Shown here in pieces: positions 1 through 8,476 of a stretch of 64,000 nucleotides of DNA; the stretch's first letter is position 1; each line of letters begins with the position of its first letter. The DNA comes from Candidatus Cohnella colombiensis (GTDB taxonomy: Bacteria > Bacillota > Bacilli > Paenibacillales > Paenibacillaceae). Location of the stretch: positions 1,860,001 to 1,924,000 of the forward strand of contig CP119317.1 of NCBI GenBank assembly GCA_029203125.1, written 5' to 3'. A program made the position numbers and the translations under genes. A model generated the notes under the pieces. That model searched no databases and was not told where the DNA came from. It was given only the letters and a program-made list of their open reading frames with translations.

Positions 1-309
1 ACTAAAACTTCTATGATCTCCATATGTTTCTATTGAATAGATCTCTGCTCCGCTGTTCACTAATGATTGATATGCATCTTCTATATTGTCTGTATTAAAT
101 GAAAACACTGGTCTAGTAATAGGCGTTAAATCAATATCCTTGAATAAGTGCATGACATACTGTCCATCAATAGTTAGTTCAACAAAATCGTCAAAATTAT
201 GATCTGCAAGTTTAAATCCTAACATCTCACAATACCATGTACTTGATCTTTGTAAGTCTTTAGCGTATAGCATTACGCCAATCAACTTTTCTTTAATTAA
301 TGGTTTCAA
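1..309 (-). CDS. VOC-family (glyoxalase/bleomycin-resistance-like) protein, cut by window edge
   Basis: Cassette 0. No ATG start is available. A TTG at 309 follows a good ribosome binding site (AGCGAGGG, 313-320) and opens a frame that runs to the window edge. The visible 103 residues include a first beta strand with GVMLYAKDLQRSSTWYCEML, which is the beta-alpha-beta start of a VOC domain, then FSFNTDNIEDAYQSLVNSGA, the start of the second half. VOC proteins are often metal-dependent lyases, dioxygenases or drug-binding proteins; the substrate cannot be told. The C-terminus lies outside the window. Confidence 0.8.
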   Translation of the reverse strand, partial: MKPLIKEKLIGVMLYAKDLQRSSTWYCEMLGFKLADHNFDDFVELTIDGQYVMHLFKDIDLTPITRPVFSFNTDNIEDAYQSLVNSGAEIYSIETYGDHRSFS

Positions 310-342
310 TGGTATCCCTCGCTTAAAAAGATTTGTGGGAAT

Positions 343-540
343 TTCATATAACGTTTTGGTATTCACGACGCCCCACCACCCTAAAGGAACGAAGTGACTG
401 GCCGCGATGCGGTTGGGTGGTACGGGTGAGTCCGGCAGATTCTATTCCTCTGCTACTGAAATACTTCATCGATTTCTCATCTAACTCCTGTCGGACCGAG
501 GGCCGAATGGCCCGAAGCGTGAACATGGTCTTATCTGAAG
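343..540 (-). repeat. attC-like site 1
   Basis: Long-arm class. Outer boxes CATATAAC and (mutated) TCTTATCTG; first arm CCACCACC/GGTGGT with inner mini-hairpins, second arm closed by GTC(C)GG(C) and its complement, third arm GGGCCGAATGGCCC. Confidence 0.85.
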
Positions 541-559
541 GTGACACTTCTTAAGCTAC

Positions 560-1102
560 TTACAAAAGCGCCTTTAATTTCTCTAGATAAATTCTTTCAT
601 TATCCTCATCATAACAAACAAATTGAACATGATTAATGGAGGAGTTGTTCTTCACAAATTCTAATACAGTTATTAATGCAACTTCAGCTGCTTGTTCTTT
701 AGGAAATCTATAAATTCCTGTACTAATGTTTGGAAAGGATATACTACTTATTCCGTTTTTTAATGCAAGATTTAATGAATTACTATAACAATGCTTGAGC
801 TTTTCGGGTTCACTATTGTTTCCATTATTCCATACAGGTCCTACTGTATGTATGACATACTTTGCTTGTAGTTTTCCGCCGGTTGTAATAACAGCTTCTC
901 CAACCGGACAATGTCCTTGCTTGTTACGTATTTTAATACATTCATCGAGTATTTCTTTACCGCCTGCACGATGAATAGCTCCGTCAACTCCACCTCCACC
1001 AAGCAAACTAGTATTGGCTGCATTTACTATGCATTCTAATTGAGATTGGGTGATATCTCCTTTAAGAATTTCAATAATTGTTGAATTTATTAAAGCTTCC
1101 AT
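560..1102 (-). CDS. Macrodomain protein (ADP-ribose binding/deacylating)
   Basis: Cassette 1. About 180 residues, one complete macrodomain: early GDIT, then IVNAANTSLLGGGGVDGAIH (the ribose-binding glycine loop and conserved asparagines) and late FPNISTGIYRFP (phosphate-binding loop). Family members hydrolyse O-acetyl-ADP-ribose or remove ADP-ribose from proteins or DNA. The start is placed at 1102 because AAAGGAAG lies just upstream; an ATG 18 bases earlier overlaps that site. As a cassette gene it could counter ADP-ribosylating toxins, but that is inference. Confidence 0.9.
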   Translation of the reverse strand: MEALINSTIIEILKGDITQSQLECIVNAANTSLLGGGGVDGAIHRAGGKEILDECIKIRNKQGHCPVGEAVITTGGKLQAKYVIHTVGPVWNNGNNSEPEKLKHCYSNSLNLALKNGISSISFPNISTGIYRFPKEQAAEVALITVLEFVKNNSSINHVQFVCYDEDNERIYLEKLKALL

Positions 1103-1133
1103 GAGATAGCTTCCTTTCATTAGCTCTTGTCAC

Positions 1134-1289
1134 TTTCAGATAACGTTGTCGTTTTCGCGACGTCGATTCCCCTTAGATAGCTCCTATCTTTGGGGAATCG
1201 ATGTATCTGTCTGAATTAGCATCCACGAAACTACCTCGGGCAGATCAAGGGCTGCATGGCAAGCAGAGCGAATATTGTATTATCTGAAG
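1134..1289 (-). repeat. attC-like site 2
   Basis: Short-arm class: first arm is the simple hairpin GATTCCCCTTAGATAGC with its complement; the second arm is closed by TCTGTCTG/CGGGCAGA; the third arm (AGGGCTGCATGGCAAGCAG) is degenerate. Boxes CAGATAAC and TTATCTG. Confidence 0.85.
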
Positions 1290-1321
1290 GAATGTGCTTC
1301 GAAGCATAATCTAAACTGTTC

Positions 1322-1837
1322 TCAGTTATTGAGATATAAAAAAGAAACTAAATTGTTTTCTACTATTAATTTCATTCTTGAAATCAAATCAATCGCCATT
1401 GCTTTTTGTGGATCTTCAGGTTGATATATTATCAAAGTTTCTTTGTTTACCTTCATCTCGATTCCATTTATAGAACGTTGAGTAAATGAAACTTCCCTTC
1501 CGGATTGATCTCTAAAGTAAAAGTAAAATTTATTATAATACTCAATATTTCCTGCTCGTTGATTTGCAAATTTTGTTCTCATTTTTTTGACTAAGATTCC
1601 TTTAGTAATTTGTCCATAAATGAGTAATCGCCTTGCTCTTAAATAATTCATAAAAATAAGAAAGAAATAAATAACAAGTATCATTAAAGGAAATGCAAAG
1701 AATATTTGTGAGCTTGATTCTTTGATAAAAAGCAACCCACAAAAGAAACTTAGAAAAAACATTAATAGAAGTAAATTTGCTGGAAAATGCTTTGCTAATA
1801 GATCAAACTTAACAGCAAATGTTATACGTCTCTTCAT
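1322..1837 (-). CDS. Membrane protein with two N-terminal TM segments, DUF3592-like
   Basis: Cassette 2. 171 residues. Two hydrophobic helices at about residues 17-37 and 44-66, then a soluble C-terminal domain that starts with YGQITKGILVKK and holds several beta strands and a late YQPEDPQKAMAID. The layout resembles DUF3592-type membrane proteins with an SH3-like soluble part. A ribosome binding site (AAGAGGTGA) stands before the ATG. Both cassette boxes are CAGATAA. Function unknown. Confidence 0.7.
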   Translation of the reverse strand: MKRRITFAVKFDLLAKHFPANLLLLMFFLSFFCGLLFIKESSSQIFFAFPLMILVIYFFLIFMNYLRARRLLIYGQITKGILVKKMRTKFANQRAGNIEYYNKFYFYFRDQSGREVSFTQRSINGIEMKVNKETLIIYQPEDPQKAMAIDLISRMKLIVENNLVSFLYLNN

Positions 1838-1866
1838 TGATTCACCTCTTTAGGGTTTCATATTCT

Positions 1867-2066
1867 TTCAGATAACGTTCTTGTATTCACGACGTCCCAC
1901 CGACTTAAGGTTCCGCCAGGAACCGGCTGAGCTTGCGCAGTTAGTCGGTGCGGATGTGTCCGGCAGATTCCGCTTCACTGCTGCTGAAATACCTCACCGT
2001 ATCCACTTCTAATTTCTGCTGTACGTAGGGCCGTATGGCCCGAAGCGTGAAAATGGTGTTAGGCGA
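1867..2066 (-). repeat. attC-like site 3
   Basis: Long-arm class. First arm CACCGACT/AGTCGGTG with two mini-hairpins (GGTTCCGCCAGGAACC and GCTTGCGCAG type); third arm GGGCCGTATGGCCC. Boxes CAGATAAC and GTTAGGCG. Confidence 0.87.
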
Positions 2067-2109
2067 TGCTCTCGACTTCTTTGAGATCCCCAAAGACGTT
2101 GTTATTTCG

Positions 2110-2886
2110 TTACATATCATCGATATTAAACTCACCTAATTTTACAAGTTTTTTCTTTCCTCTGTTTCCTCTCGTAATCTTTTCTTCTCCGTTTTCATTT
2201 GTTTTATTAAAAATATAGTCACCTGTAAGCAAATTATAGTCTTCCTCATCAAATGCCATCTCTGTACCTTCTTTAATTGAATGATTCCATCCCATTGATA
2301 CTCCGATTAAATACCAATCGTTTTCTTGAAATCTAAATCTATATTTGTCATACCATCTTTGACTACTACCTCCGAAATCACTCACTACCACGGATCCTCT
2401 ATCTATGATGATTCCATCAAATGGATCGCCCCAACCTCCTCCTTCTTGTGCCCCCAAAATTACTTTATCTGCTATTGTTGATAGTGAAAAGGTATGATCC
2501 TTGTTTCCAAATGCAATTAATAATGAACGAGTCGCATCATATTCTTCTTGCGTTTTCTCGATAACAATTGCAAGGTCTTGGATACCATCTTTATTTAAAT
2601 CACCTTCAGCTTTTACAGGTTCCGTATGCTCCAAAATGTGCCATCCCGCCGGAATCAAAGAAGTAACATCTATAGCATTTGAGTTAATGTCATCACTATT
2701 TATTTTTGATTTTTCATTCTCTTCTTTATTTGTAGCAAGATTATTATCGTTATTAACGGTATCCGCTTGCTTAATTTCAGCCTCTGGAGAATCAAATTGA
2801 TTCGATAGATTGTCATCATAGCTACAAGATATTAAACATCCTAAGAGCACAAAAGAGCACAAGATATAAGAGTATTTTTTTATCAT
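2110..2886 (-). CDS. Lipoprotein with FG-GAP/VCBS-like repeat
   Basis: Cassette 3. About 258 residues. The N-terminus has a lysine-rich start, a hydrophobic stretch and a lipobox (LLGCLISC), so it is probably exported and lipid-anchored. Further on, KAEGDLNKDGIQDLAIVIEK is a calcium-binding FG-GAP/VCBS-type motif (DLNKDGIQDL). A low-complexity Asn/Glu/Lys linker separates the two. The ATG at 2886 is preferred over a GTG 9 bases earlier because GGGGTGA lies upstream. Both cassette boxes are CGCCTAAC. Confidence 0.82.
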   Translation of the reverse strand: MIKKYSYILCSFVLLGCLISCSYDDNLSNQFDSPEAEIKQADTVNNDNNLATNKEENEKSKINSDDINSNAIDVTSLIPAGWHILEHTEPVKAEGDLNKDGIQDLAIVIEKTQEEYDATRSLLIAFGNKDHTFSLSTIADKVILGAQEGGGWGDPFDGIIIDRGSVVVSDFGGSSQRWYDKYRFRFQENDWYLIGVSMGWNHSIKEGTEMAFDEEDYNLLTGDYIFNKTNENGEEKITRGNRGKKKLVKLGEFNIDDM

Positions 2887-2925
2887 TGATGTCACCCCAG
2901 TTAATGTTTTAGAGTGTTTCGAGAG

Positions 2926-3079
2926 TTTCGCCTAACGTTCATGTATTCACGACGCGACCCAGCCTTAGATAGTCTTATCTTAGGCTGGGTCGTGTGTTGT
3001 CTGCTATATCTACCATGATTATACATCTGACAACCAAGGGGCGAAAGCCCCGCTGCGTGAATATGGTGTTAGATGAAGG
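2926..3079 (-). repeat. attC-like site 4
   Basis: Third class (also sites 16 and 23): first arm CGACCCAGCCTTAGATAG with its complement, second arm TTGTC/GACAA around a TCTGCTATATC loop, third arm GGGGCGAAAGCCCC. Boxes CGCCTAAC and GTTAGATG. Confidence 0.87.
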
Positions 3080-3137
3080 AACCTTTAGTTACCTCAGAAA
3101 ATCTCTTTTAATAGCCATTTATTTTGTCTTATTGCTT

Positions 3138-3500
3138 TTATAGCAGTTTTATACACTCTACTCGATTGCCAAACGGATCCCTGAATTCGAATCTCTCATA
3201 TCCTGGTATCGGTACTGATTCCAGGATTTCCATCCCATTGTCTGTTAGCAGTTTTTCAATAGCTTTTATGTCATTCACTTCAAAAGCTAAATGGGCTTTT
3301 GTTAATAAACGGTTTACACCATCTTCAGTTCCAATATGTAATTGTTGATCACCAACAAGAACCCAAAATCCACCTCTGCCTATTAAGGATTCTGGCTTTG
3401 TGATTTCTTTCAACTGCAAGATTCCACAATAGAAGTATCTTGCCTCATCCTCTTTGCCCTTCGGTATTGTAATTTGAGCATGATGAAATCGACTTATCAT
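3138..3500 (-). CDS. VOC-family protein
   Basis: Cassette 4. 120 residues, one VOC domain of two halves: HHAQITIPKGKEDEARYFYC at the start, HLAFEVNDIKAIEKLL in the second half, and a C-terminal FEFRDPFGNRVECIK that supplies the usual late metal-site glutamate. RBS AAGGAGC lies before the ATG. The two cassette boxes differ by two bases (CATCTAAC at the 3' end, CGTATAAC at the 5' end), so this cassette may be a hybrid or may have mutated. Confidence 0.88.
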   Translation of the reverse strand: MISRFHHAQITIPKGKEDEARYFYCGILQLKEITKPESLIGRGGFWVLVGDQQLHIGTEDGVNRLLTKAHLAFEVNDIKAIEKLLTDNGMEILESVPIPGYERFEFRDPFGNRVECIKLL

Positions 3501-3539
3501 TACGATGCTCCTTTGGTTTTAATCTAAACTGCTTCGTTC

Positions 3540-3733
3540 TGTCGTATAACGTTAATGTGTTCACGACGTTCAATTCCCTTAAGCCCGAAGGGCGGCCACG
3601 ATGCGGTTAGTCGGTGCGGATGTGTCCAGCTACTACTATTTCCCCGCTACTGAAAATGCGTCCCCGAATCTACTTCTAACTTCTGCCGGAGCGAGGGCGG
3701 ATGCCCGATGCGTGAATATGGTGTTATAGGAAG
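3540..3733 (-). repeat. attC-like site 5
   Basis: Long-arm class with an altered first arm (CGTTCAATTCCCTTAAGCCC paired poorly with the long-arm return strand TTAGTCGGTG), as if two classes had recombined. Boxes CGTATAAC and GTTATAGG. Confidence 0.8.
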
Positions 3734-3789
3734 TCAGTGCCTTCCTCGATCGATTAGACTATCAAATCCTCTTTCTATATCTCATTATT

Positions 3790-4365
3790 TCAAGTTAAAT
3801 TTTGATTATTACAAAAATTATTTGCAATCTCATGGTTCCATATTTGTGCTTCAATGTACGGTAATCCCGAAGGGATCATTGATTCGAGATTACTCATTAC
3901 ATCAGCCGTCATACTCGCCTTTATTTCTGAAATTGTAAATACCTGCCCATGAAATTTAGCATTGTAATATTCTTTAGGCTTATCTCTTCCAATCCAATAT
4001 GAAACCATACTATCTGGTACTGTAAAACTGACATCTTTTTCGCTGAAGAGACATAACGGAATTCGTAGCAAATTTAAGTTTAACCCTTCACTCAAAGCAT
4101 AACTTTCTACCCAATCTGCTGTCTCCAATACAGCATACAATGGATATTTATCTTTTGGTACTCCACCTTTTTCTTTAAATCCGTTTCGTAGCCAATTCTC
4201 AGCTTCTAATCGGTTCTCCCAATATTTCTCTGGTTCCTTGAATCTCTCAAAGATCGGTGAATCACTACATAATTCTTCCATGACTTTCATTGCTTCAGAT
4301 CTTGAGAGTGCAGACAAACTTCTAAAAGGCACTGAATTGTAATAGTGTGTAAGATACTCAAACAT
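3790..4365 (-). CDS. Hypothetical protein
   Basis: Cassette 5. About 191 residues, soluble, no signal peptide. I do not recognise the family. The N-terminus is MFEYLTHYYNSVPFRSLS; the middle is rich in Trp, Tyr and charged residues (KYWENRLEAENWL). The ATG at 4365 follows GGAGGAACGAGG; the frame is open 36 bases further upstream but without a ribosome site. Both cassette boxes are CCTATAAC. Confidence 0.65.
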   Translation of the reverse strand: MFEYLTHYYNSVPFRSLSALSRSEAMKVMEELCSDSPIFERFKEPEKYWENRLEAENWLRNGFKEKGGVPKDKYPLYAVLETADWVESYALSEGLNLNLLRIPLCLFSEKDVSFTVPDSMVSYWIGRDKPKEYYNAKFHGQVFTISEIKASMTADVMSNLESMIPSGLPYIEAQIWNHEIANNFCNNQNLT

Positions 4366-4403
4366 CCTCGTTCCTCCAAACGTTTTTAATATGATTTGCA
4401 CTG

Positions 4404-4591
4404 ATTTCCTATAACGATGTTGTATTCACGACGCCCCACCACCTTAAGGTTACGAAATGACCTTAAGGTGGTGCAGGTGTCCGGCTGATTCCGCTTCCCT
4501 GCTACTGCCAATTGCATCTTCGAACACTCTTCTTCCTTCTGCCGGACCGAGGGCCGAATGGCCCGAAGCGTGAACACATTATTAGCTGATG
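4404..4591 (-). repeat. attC-like site 6
   Basis: Long-arm class with a shortened first arm (CCACCACCTTAAGG...CCTTAAGGTGGTG), no second mini-hairpin. The first junction reads AACGATG instead of AACGTT. Third arm GGGCCGAATGGCCC. Confidence 0.84.
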
Positions 4592-5382
4592 TAACCTTGT
4601 GTTACCCCCAAAATTCTTTCCAATTCAATAGCAACCCCATCATTATCGTTGCTTTCAGTAATTTTACTTGCAATATTCTTCAATTCTTTTATTGCATTAC
4701 CCATTGCAACTGACCACCCACAAGTATTAAATAATCCAATATCGTTATGATCATCTCCAAAAACAATAACCTCTTCGTTTTGAAGACCAAAACCATCGAG
4801 TAATTTAGCTACACCAATTTCTTTTGATGCCCTCTTTGACATGATTTGAATCAACTGTCCATTATCAGTTACTAGAATATTTAGGTCGGAATCAAATTTT
4901 TCCCTAAGCATTCTTACATTTATATTGCCAGTTATCAAAATTTTTGTAGCATCAAATCCTTTGAGCTCCTCAAGAGATTTTACAATTGGATTCTCTTTTA
5001 CACTCGTGACAATCGAGTAATCAATCTCTTTCAGACTGAACCATTCATCCATTACTTCAACCCCTATCTCATTATTAGGGTTATCGTTTATACAATGATC
5101 AAGAACTTCTGCAGAAGTAACTGAATGGATTGGTTCATGAATATTAATGCCAAGACTAGAACTGGAAATGAAAGCTCCATTATAAAATACAAAAGAGCCA
5201 ACATCTAATAATTCCTTTGGTAGAAAACTATATACGGCTCTTGGAGGACGAGCAGTAGCAAAGATTATTTGCATTCCTTGCCTATAACAAGCCATGATAC
5301 TCTTGCAATTTCTGTCTGAAATCTTCTTTTCTGAGTTAAGTAGTGTTCCATCTAGATCTAAAACTACTGCTGAGTACATCAT
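4582..5382 (-). CDS. HAD-superfamily Cof-type phosphatase
   Basis: Cassette 6. 266 residues. DLDGTLLNSEKKIS at residues 9-22 supplies the nucleophile aspartate pair, a TARPP motif follows at about residue 42, a cap domain occupies the middle, and VIFGDDHNDIGLF near residue 200 supplies the metal-binding acidic residues. Cof-type (HAD IIB) enzymes dephosphorylate sugar phosphates, flavin or pyridoxal phosphate. RBS AGGTGA precedes the start. Boxes CAGCTAA at both ends. The stop codon lies inside the attC-side box. Confidence 0.9.
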   Translation of the reverse strand: MMYSAVVLDLDGTLLNSEKKISDRNCKSIMACYRQGMQIIFATARPPRAVYSFLPKELLDVGSFVFYNGAFISSSSLGINIHEPIHSVTSAEVLDHCINDNPNNEIGVEVMDEWFSLKEIDYSIVTSVKENPIVKSLEELKGFDATKILITGNINVRMLREKFDSDLNILVTDNGQLIQIMSKRASKEIGVAKLLDGFGLQNEEVIVFGDDHNDIGLFNTCGWSVAMGNAIKELKNIASKITESNDNDGVAIELERILGVTQGYIS

Positions 5383-5418
5383 TGATTCACCTACTTACAA
5401 TATTTATCTTCTAGGTTA

Positions 5419-5505
5419 TTTCAGCTAACGTTCTTGTATTCACGACGTCCTACCACCATAAGCCCGAAAGGCGGCCGCGATGCGTGAATTTGGTGTTATG
5501 TGAAG
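5419..5505 (-). repeat. attC-like site 7, internally deleted
   Basis: Only about 87 bp. The sequence runs from the first mini-hairpins straight into the closing box. The join is at CGATGCG, a 7-base word that occurs in both places in intact sites, so a deletion between direct repeats removed the return strand of arm 1, all of arm 2 and arm 3. Boxes CAGCTAAC and GTTATGTG are intact. Confidence 0.8.
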
Positions 5506-5528
5506 TTCCAGACAACTTGAAAAAACCC

Positions 5529-5921
5529 TCAAATTAATCTTCTTTCCAGATCCTTTATTGTCTTTACCCATTCCTCAAAGCTTTCAGATTCTTCCCATAG
5601 ATCTTTAAGTTCTGATTCTAGTAATATTCTATTTAGTGCTTTCTGAGCTTTAGATAATAGCCTTTTCCCATTTCCTTTATGTTGATCTATCCATTCTTTA
5701 AGTTCTTCTTCATATTCTTCAGTTCCTGGACTACCATGCAAAGCTGCCAATACTTCAATTGCCCCTATTGCTATTGATGCAGTATCTGCATCAATGTCAT
5801 CATCTTCAAGAACACATTCTATTGACTCTGTAATAAGGCTCATGTTGTCTGTTTCAAAGAGTTCTTCTATCCAATCAAGCACTGTATCGTTTTCAAGATT
5901 TCCATATCCCCATGCTCCCAT
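5529..5921 (-). CDS. DUF4259-family protein
   Basis: Cassette 7. 130 residues, acidic and helical. It begins MGAWGYGNLENDTVLDWIEE, the hallmark opening of DUF4259 proteins (MGxWGxGxFENDxAxDW), and the rest fits the family length. No biochemical role is known. RBS AGGATG lies upstream. Boxes CACATAAC at both ends. Confidence 0.87.
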   Translation of the reverse strand: MGAWGYGNLENDTVLDWIEELFETDNMSLITESIECVLEDDDIDADTASIAIGAIEVLAALHGSPGTEEYEEELKEWIDQHKGNGKRLLSKAQKALNRILLESELKDLWEESESFEEWVKTIKDLERRLI

Positions 5922-5969
5922 GTAAACACATCCTAGCTATCATTTTGAGTTCTTTAAGCCCTACGGGAA

Positions 5970-6150
5970 TTTCACATAACGTTACCGTGTTCACGACGTC
6001 CATTACCCTTAGATAGCTCCTATCTTAGGGGAATGGATGTGTCCGGCAGATTCTACTCCTCCGCTACTGAAATGCATCTTCGATTTCTCATCGGGCTCCG
6101 GCCGAACCGAGAGGCGAATGCCCGATGCGTGAATATGGTGTTATAAGAAG
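5970..6150 (-). repeat. attC-like site 8
   Basis: Short-arm class: CCATTACCCTTAGATAGC first arm, TGTCCGGC second arm start, third arm GGCGAATGCC. The TAA stop of the gene on its right (6141-6143) is made by the closing box. Confidence 0.86.
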
Positions 6151-6752
6151 TTCCCGCCTTCTTCGAATTCGCTTTCAAGTTCCCTTATCCATTTTTTATT
6201 ACCATTTGCCTTAATCATGCTCTGTAATAACCATTTCTTTGAATGATCGTCATTTACTCGATTCAAATAAATCTTAAAATCATGTTCATCTTCTTCTCTT
6301 GTATTTAGACTCTTAAAAAGTAGTTGCCATGCTGGATTTATATAAGGTCTTAATTGAGTTCCTTTACTGAATTCATCAATATGCAGTTTGATGTTTCTAT
6401 TCTTTCTAAATATCACTTCGTTCTCTACTCGATCCGTTACTAATATTTCTAGAAATTCATTCTCTTTAAACATATGTAAACAATATCTTGGCGGATCTAA
6501 ATCGCCTAATGTTATGAATGGTACTAATCGATGTTCGCCAGGAATCGCAACTTGAATATCCCACTCATTAAAATAGGTAATTACATAAGGTATGTCTTCT
6601 CTGAAAATACAAATATCCATGTCTTTATGAGTTCTTGTCATTTCATTGGCTGCGAGATCAATTGTCCATCCACCAGCTATGTACCATGGTCTATAAAATG
6701 ATTTCATTAACTGTTCAATATTTATGAGTTCTTTCGCGTCAATGATATTCAC
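6141..6752 (-). CDS. Nucleotidyltransferase resembling aminoglycoside adenylyltransferases
   Basis: Cassette 8. 203 residues. WYIAGGWTIDLAANEMTRTH followed by KDMDICIFRED at about residues 23-53 matches the GGxAID...R.H.DxDI signature of the aminoglycoside-2''-adenylyltransferase-like nucleotidyltransferases, with two metal-binding aspartates. The family moves AMP onto small molecules; some members give drug resistance, many have unknown substrates. The start is uncertain: the GTG at 6752 overlaps the ribosome site GCGAGGTGA, and an ATT at 6743 sits at normal spacing from it. The stop codon is inside the attC box. Boxes CTTATAAC match. Confidence 0.82.
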   Translation of the reverse strand: MNIIDAKELINIEQLMKSFYRPWYIAGGWTIDLAANEMTRTHKDMDICIFREDIPYVITYFNEWDIQVAIPGEHRLVPFITLGDLDPPRYCLHMFKENEFLEILVTDRVENEVIFRKNRNIKLHIDEFSKGTQLRPYINPAWQLLFKSLNTREEDEHDFKIYLNRVNDDHSKKWLLQSMIKANGNKKWIRELESEFEEGGNFL

Positions 6753-6785
6753 CTCGCTCTATTGTAGTCCATGCTCTTGCGGGAA

Positions 6786-6985
6786 TTTCTTATAACGTTG
6801 TTGTATTCACGACGTCCTACCGACTTAAGGCGACAAAGTCGCCGGCTGCACTTGCGCAGTTAGTCGGTGCGGATGTGTCCGGCTGATTATGCTTCCGCGA
6901 ATACTGAAATGCCTCTTCGGAATTCTTCAGACTCCGGCCGGTCCGAGGGCGAATGCCCGATGCGTGAATATGATGTTAGACGAAG
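6786..6985 (-). repeat. attC-like site 9
   Basis: Long-arm class: CACCGACT/AGTCGGTG arm with GGCGACAAAGTCGCC and GCACTTGCGCAGT mini-hairpins; second arm GGCCGGTCC type; third arm GGGCGAATGCCC. Boxes CTTATAAC and GTTAGACG. Confidence 0.87.
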
Positions 6986-6991
6986 TTCCCC

Positions 6992-7510
6992 TCATTCATC
7001 GATTAAACCTTCAGCTTCAAGTCTAAAATTTCTGAATTTAATCACTATTATGTTACTTTCTTCTTCAATTCTTATAAGTCTTCTCTTTCCTAGTCTCTTA
7101 TCAAACCAGGATATAGATCTAATTATAGGGTTTGTTGATCTCATGGCTTCATCGATTGATAGATTTAAGTATTCTTCGATTGCTTTATAGAATTCAAATT
7201 GATTATGAATACCTTGAAACTCCATCTCTTTACCTGCGATTCTACACGCTTCATAATACCCTTTCTTCTGTTCCGGGGCTCTCCAATCTAAAGAGTTGGT
7301 TTCTTCTCGTAGCATGTTTGCTGTAGTGTTATATTTATATCTCAACTTAACAGTACAAAAATCATGAATGATTTCATTATCAAAAGTGACCCACGATCTT
7401 CCAACTTCATCATGGGATCCCCTGTATCGAGTACTATTAAATTTGACTCTACCTTTAAGAGATTCACATAATTTTGATTCAATTTGTTCTTTCATCTTAC
7501 TCCATTGCAA
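6992..7510 (-). CDS. Hypothetical protein, SF0329-like
   Basis: Cassette 9. About 172 residues, soluble and basic. The opening (QWSKMKEQIESKLCESLKGR, then STRYRGSHDEVGRSWVTFD) recalls SF0329-family proteins, which start with a WSKLK motif and an HSTRY segment; I am not certain. The start is taken as TTG at 7510 because the ribosome site GAGGTGAGG spans the GTG at 7519. Boxes CGTCTAAC match at both ends. Confidence 0.62.
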   Translation of the reverse strand: MQWSKMKEQIESKLCESLKGRVKFNSTRYRGSHDEVGRSWVTFDNEIIHDFCTVKLRYKYNTTANMLREETNSLDWRAPEQKKGYYEACRIAGKEMEFQGIHNQFEFYKAIEEYLNLSIDEAMRSTNPIIRSISWFDKRLGKRRLIRIEEESNIIVIKFRNFRLEAEGLIDE

Positions 7511-7534
7511 GTACCTCACCTCGATCTCGGGGAA

Positions 7535-7735
7535 TTTCGTCTAACGTTATTGTATTCACGACGTCCTACCGACTTAAGGTTCCGCCAGGAACCGGCTGCG
7601 CTTGCGCAGTTTTTCGGTGCGGATGTGTCCGGCTGAATCTGTTTCCCCGAAACTGAAATGATTCACCGAGTCCACTCCTAACTTCGTGCCGGGCCGAGGG
7701 CGAATGCCCGATGCGTGAATATAGTGTTATAGGAT
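7535..7735 (-). repeat. attC-like site 10
   Basis: Long-arm class, first arm CACCGACTTAAGGTTCCGCC with partner TTTTCGGTG (one end decayed), third arm GGGCGAATGCCC. Boxes CGTCTAAC and GTTATAGG. Confidence 0.86.
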
Positions 7736-7758
7736 GCCGCCGCTTCTTCGAGTTACTC

Positions 7759-8208
7759 TCAATTCATCTTTATTATATATCCGGTCTTATCTCCTTTCTT
7801 AAATCCACAGTTCTCATAAAAGTCATGTGTTCCTTCTATTCTTGAACTTGTCATTAACATGACCTTATAGCATCCGAAATCCTTTGCAAAATCTACAGCG
7901 TTCTGAAGTACTAATTGTCCATAACCTCTTCTTCTATGATCAGCATCGGTGATAACATTCTCAATCAACCCATAAGGTCTAGCTCCCCTGGTTAGATTTC
8001 TAATTAACACTAAAACACATGAAGATACAATCTTCCCTTCATGTTCAGCAACAATTATCTTCATCATCTTGTCATTCATTATCTCGTTCCAGTGATCCTG
8101 AATATCGTCAACATTCAGATCCGGATCATCTGAATTTAATTGTTTATATAGCAATAGTAGTTCTGGTAATTCATTCTTATTAATGAGTCGGACAAATGCA
8201 TTGGCCAT
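7759..8208 (-). CDS. GNAT-family N-acetyltransferase
   Basis: Cassette 10. 149 residues, one GNAT fold. The acetyl-CoA pyrophosphate loop is visible as ADHRRRGYGQLVLQNAVDFA (R/Q-x-x-G-x-G/A type), followed by a GCYKVMLMTSS strand and a late FYENCGFKKG, both typical. GNAT enzymes acetylate amino groups of drugs, small metabolites or proteins; the substrate is unknown here. Boxes CCTATAAC match. Confidence 0.9.
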   Translation of the reverse strand: MANAFVRLINKNELPELLLLYKQLNSDDPDLNVDDIQDHWNEIMNDKMMKIIVAEHEGKIVSSCVLVLIRNLTRGARPYGLIENVITDADHRRRGYGQLVLQNAVDFAKDFGCYKVMLMTSSRIEGTHDFYENCGFKKGDKTGYIIKMN

Positions 8209-8278
8209 ATATATAACCTCATCATTTGGTTTTATAGGTTTGTCTGTTTTTAAGGTTTAATAATTGTGTTTCCGGCGG

Positions 8279-8476
8279 TTTCCTATAACGTTTCCGTGTT
8301 CACGACGTCCCACCACCCTAAGGACCTTTAGGTCCGGCCGCGATGCGGTTGGGTGGTGCGGATGTGTCCGACTGATCCCACTTCCCCGAAATTGAGATGC
8401 CTCTCCGAACTCGCTTCGGACATCCGTCGGACCGAGCAGGCGACAGGCTGCGATGCGTGAATATGGTGTTAGGTGA
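8279..8476 (-). repeat. attC-like site 11
   Basis: Long-arm class: CCACCACCC first arm with GGACCTTTAGGTCC mini-hairpin; second arm TGTCCGAC...GTCGGACC; third arm GCAGGCGACAGGCTGC. Boxes CCTATAAC and GTTAGGTG. Confidence 0.86.

Noticed and set aside
333..554. Plus-strand frames over the attC-like sites (also 11518-11748, 12227-12418, 19009-19296 and others)
   Set aside because: They span palindromic sites, lack ribosome sites and recur only because the sites are alike.
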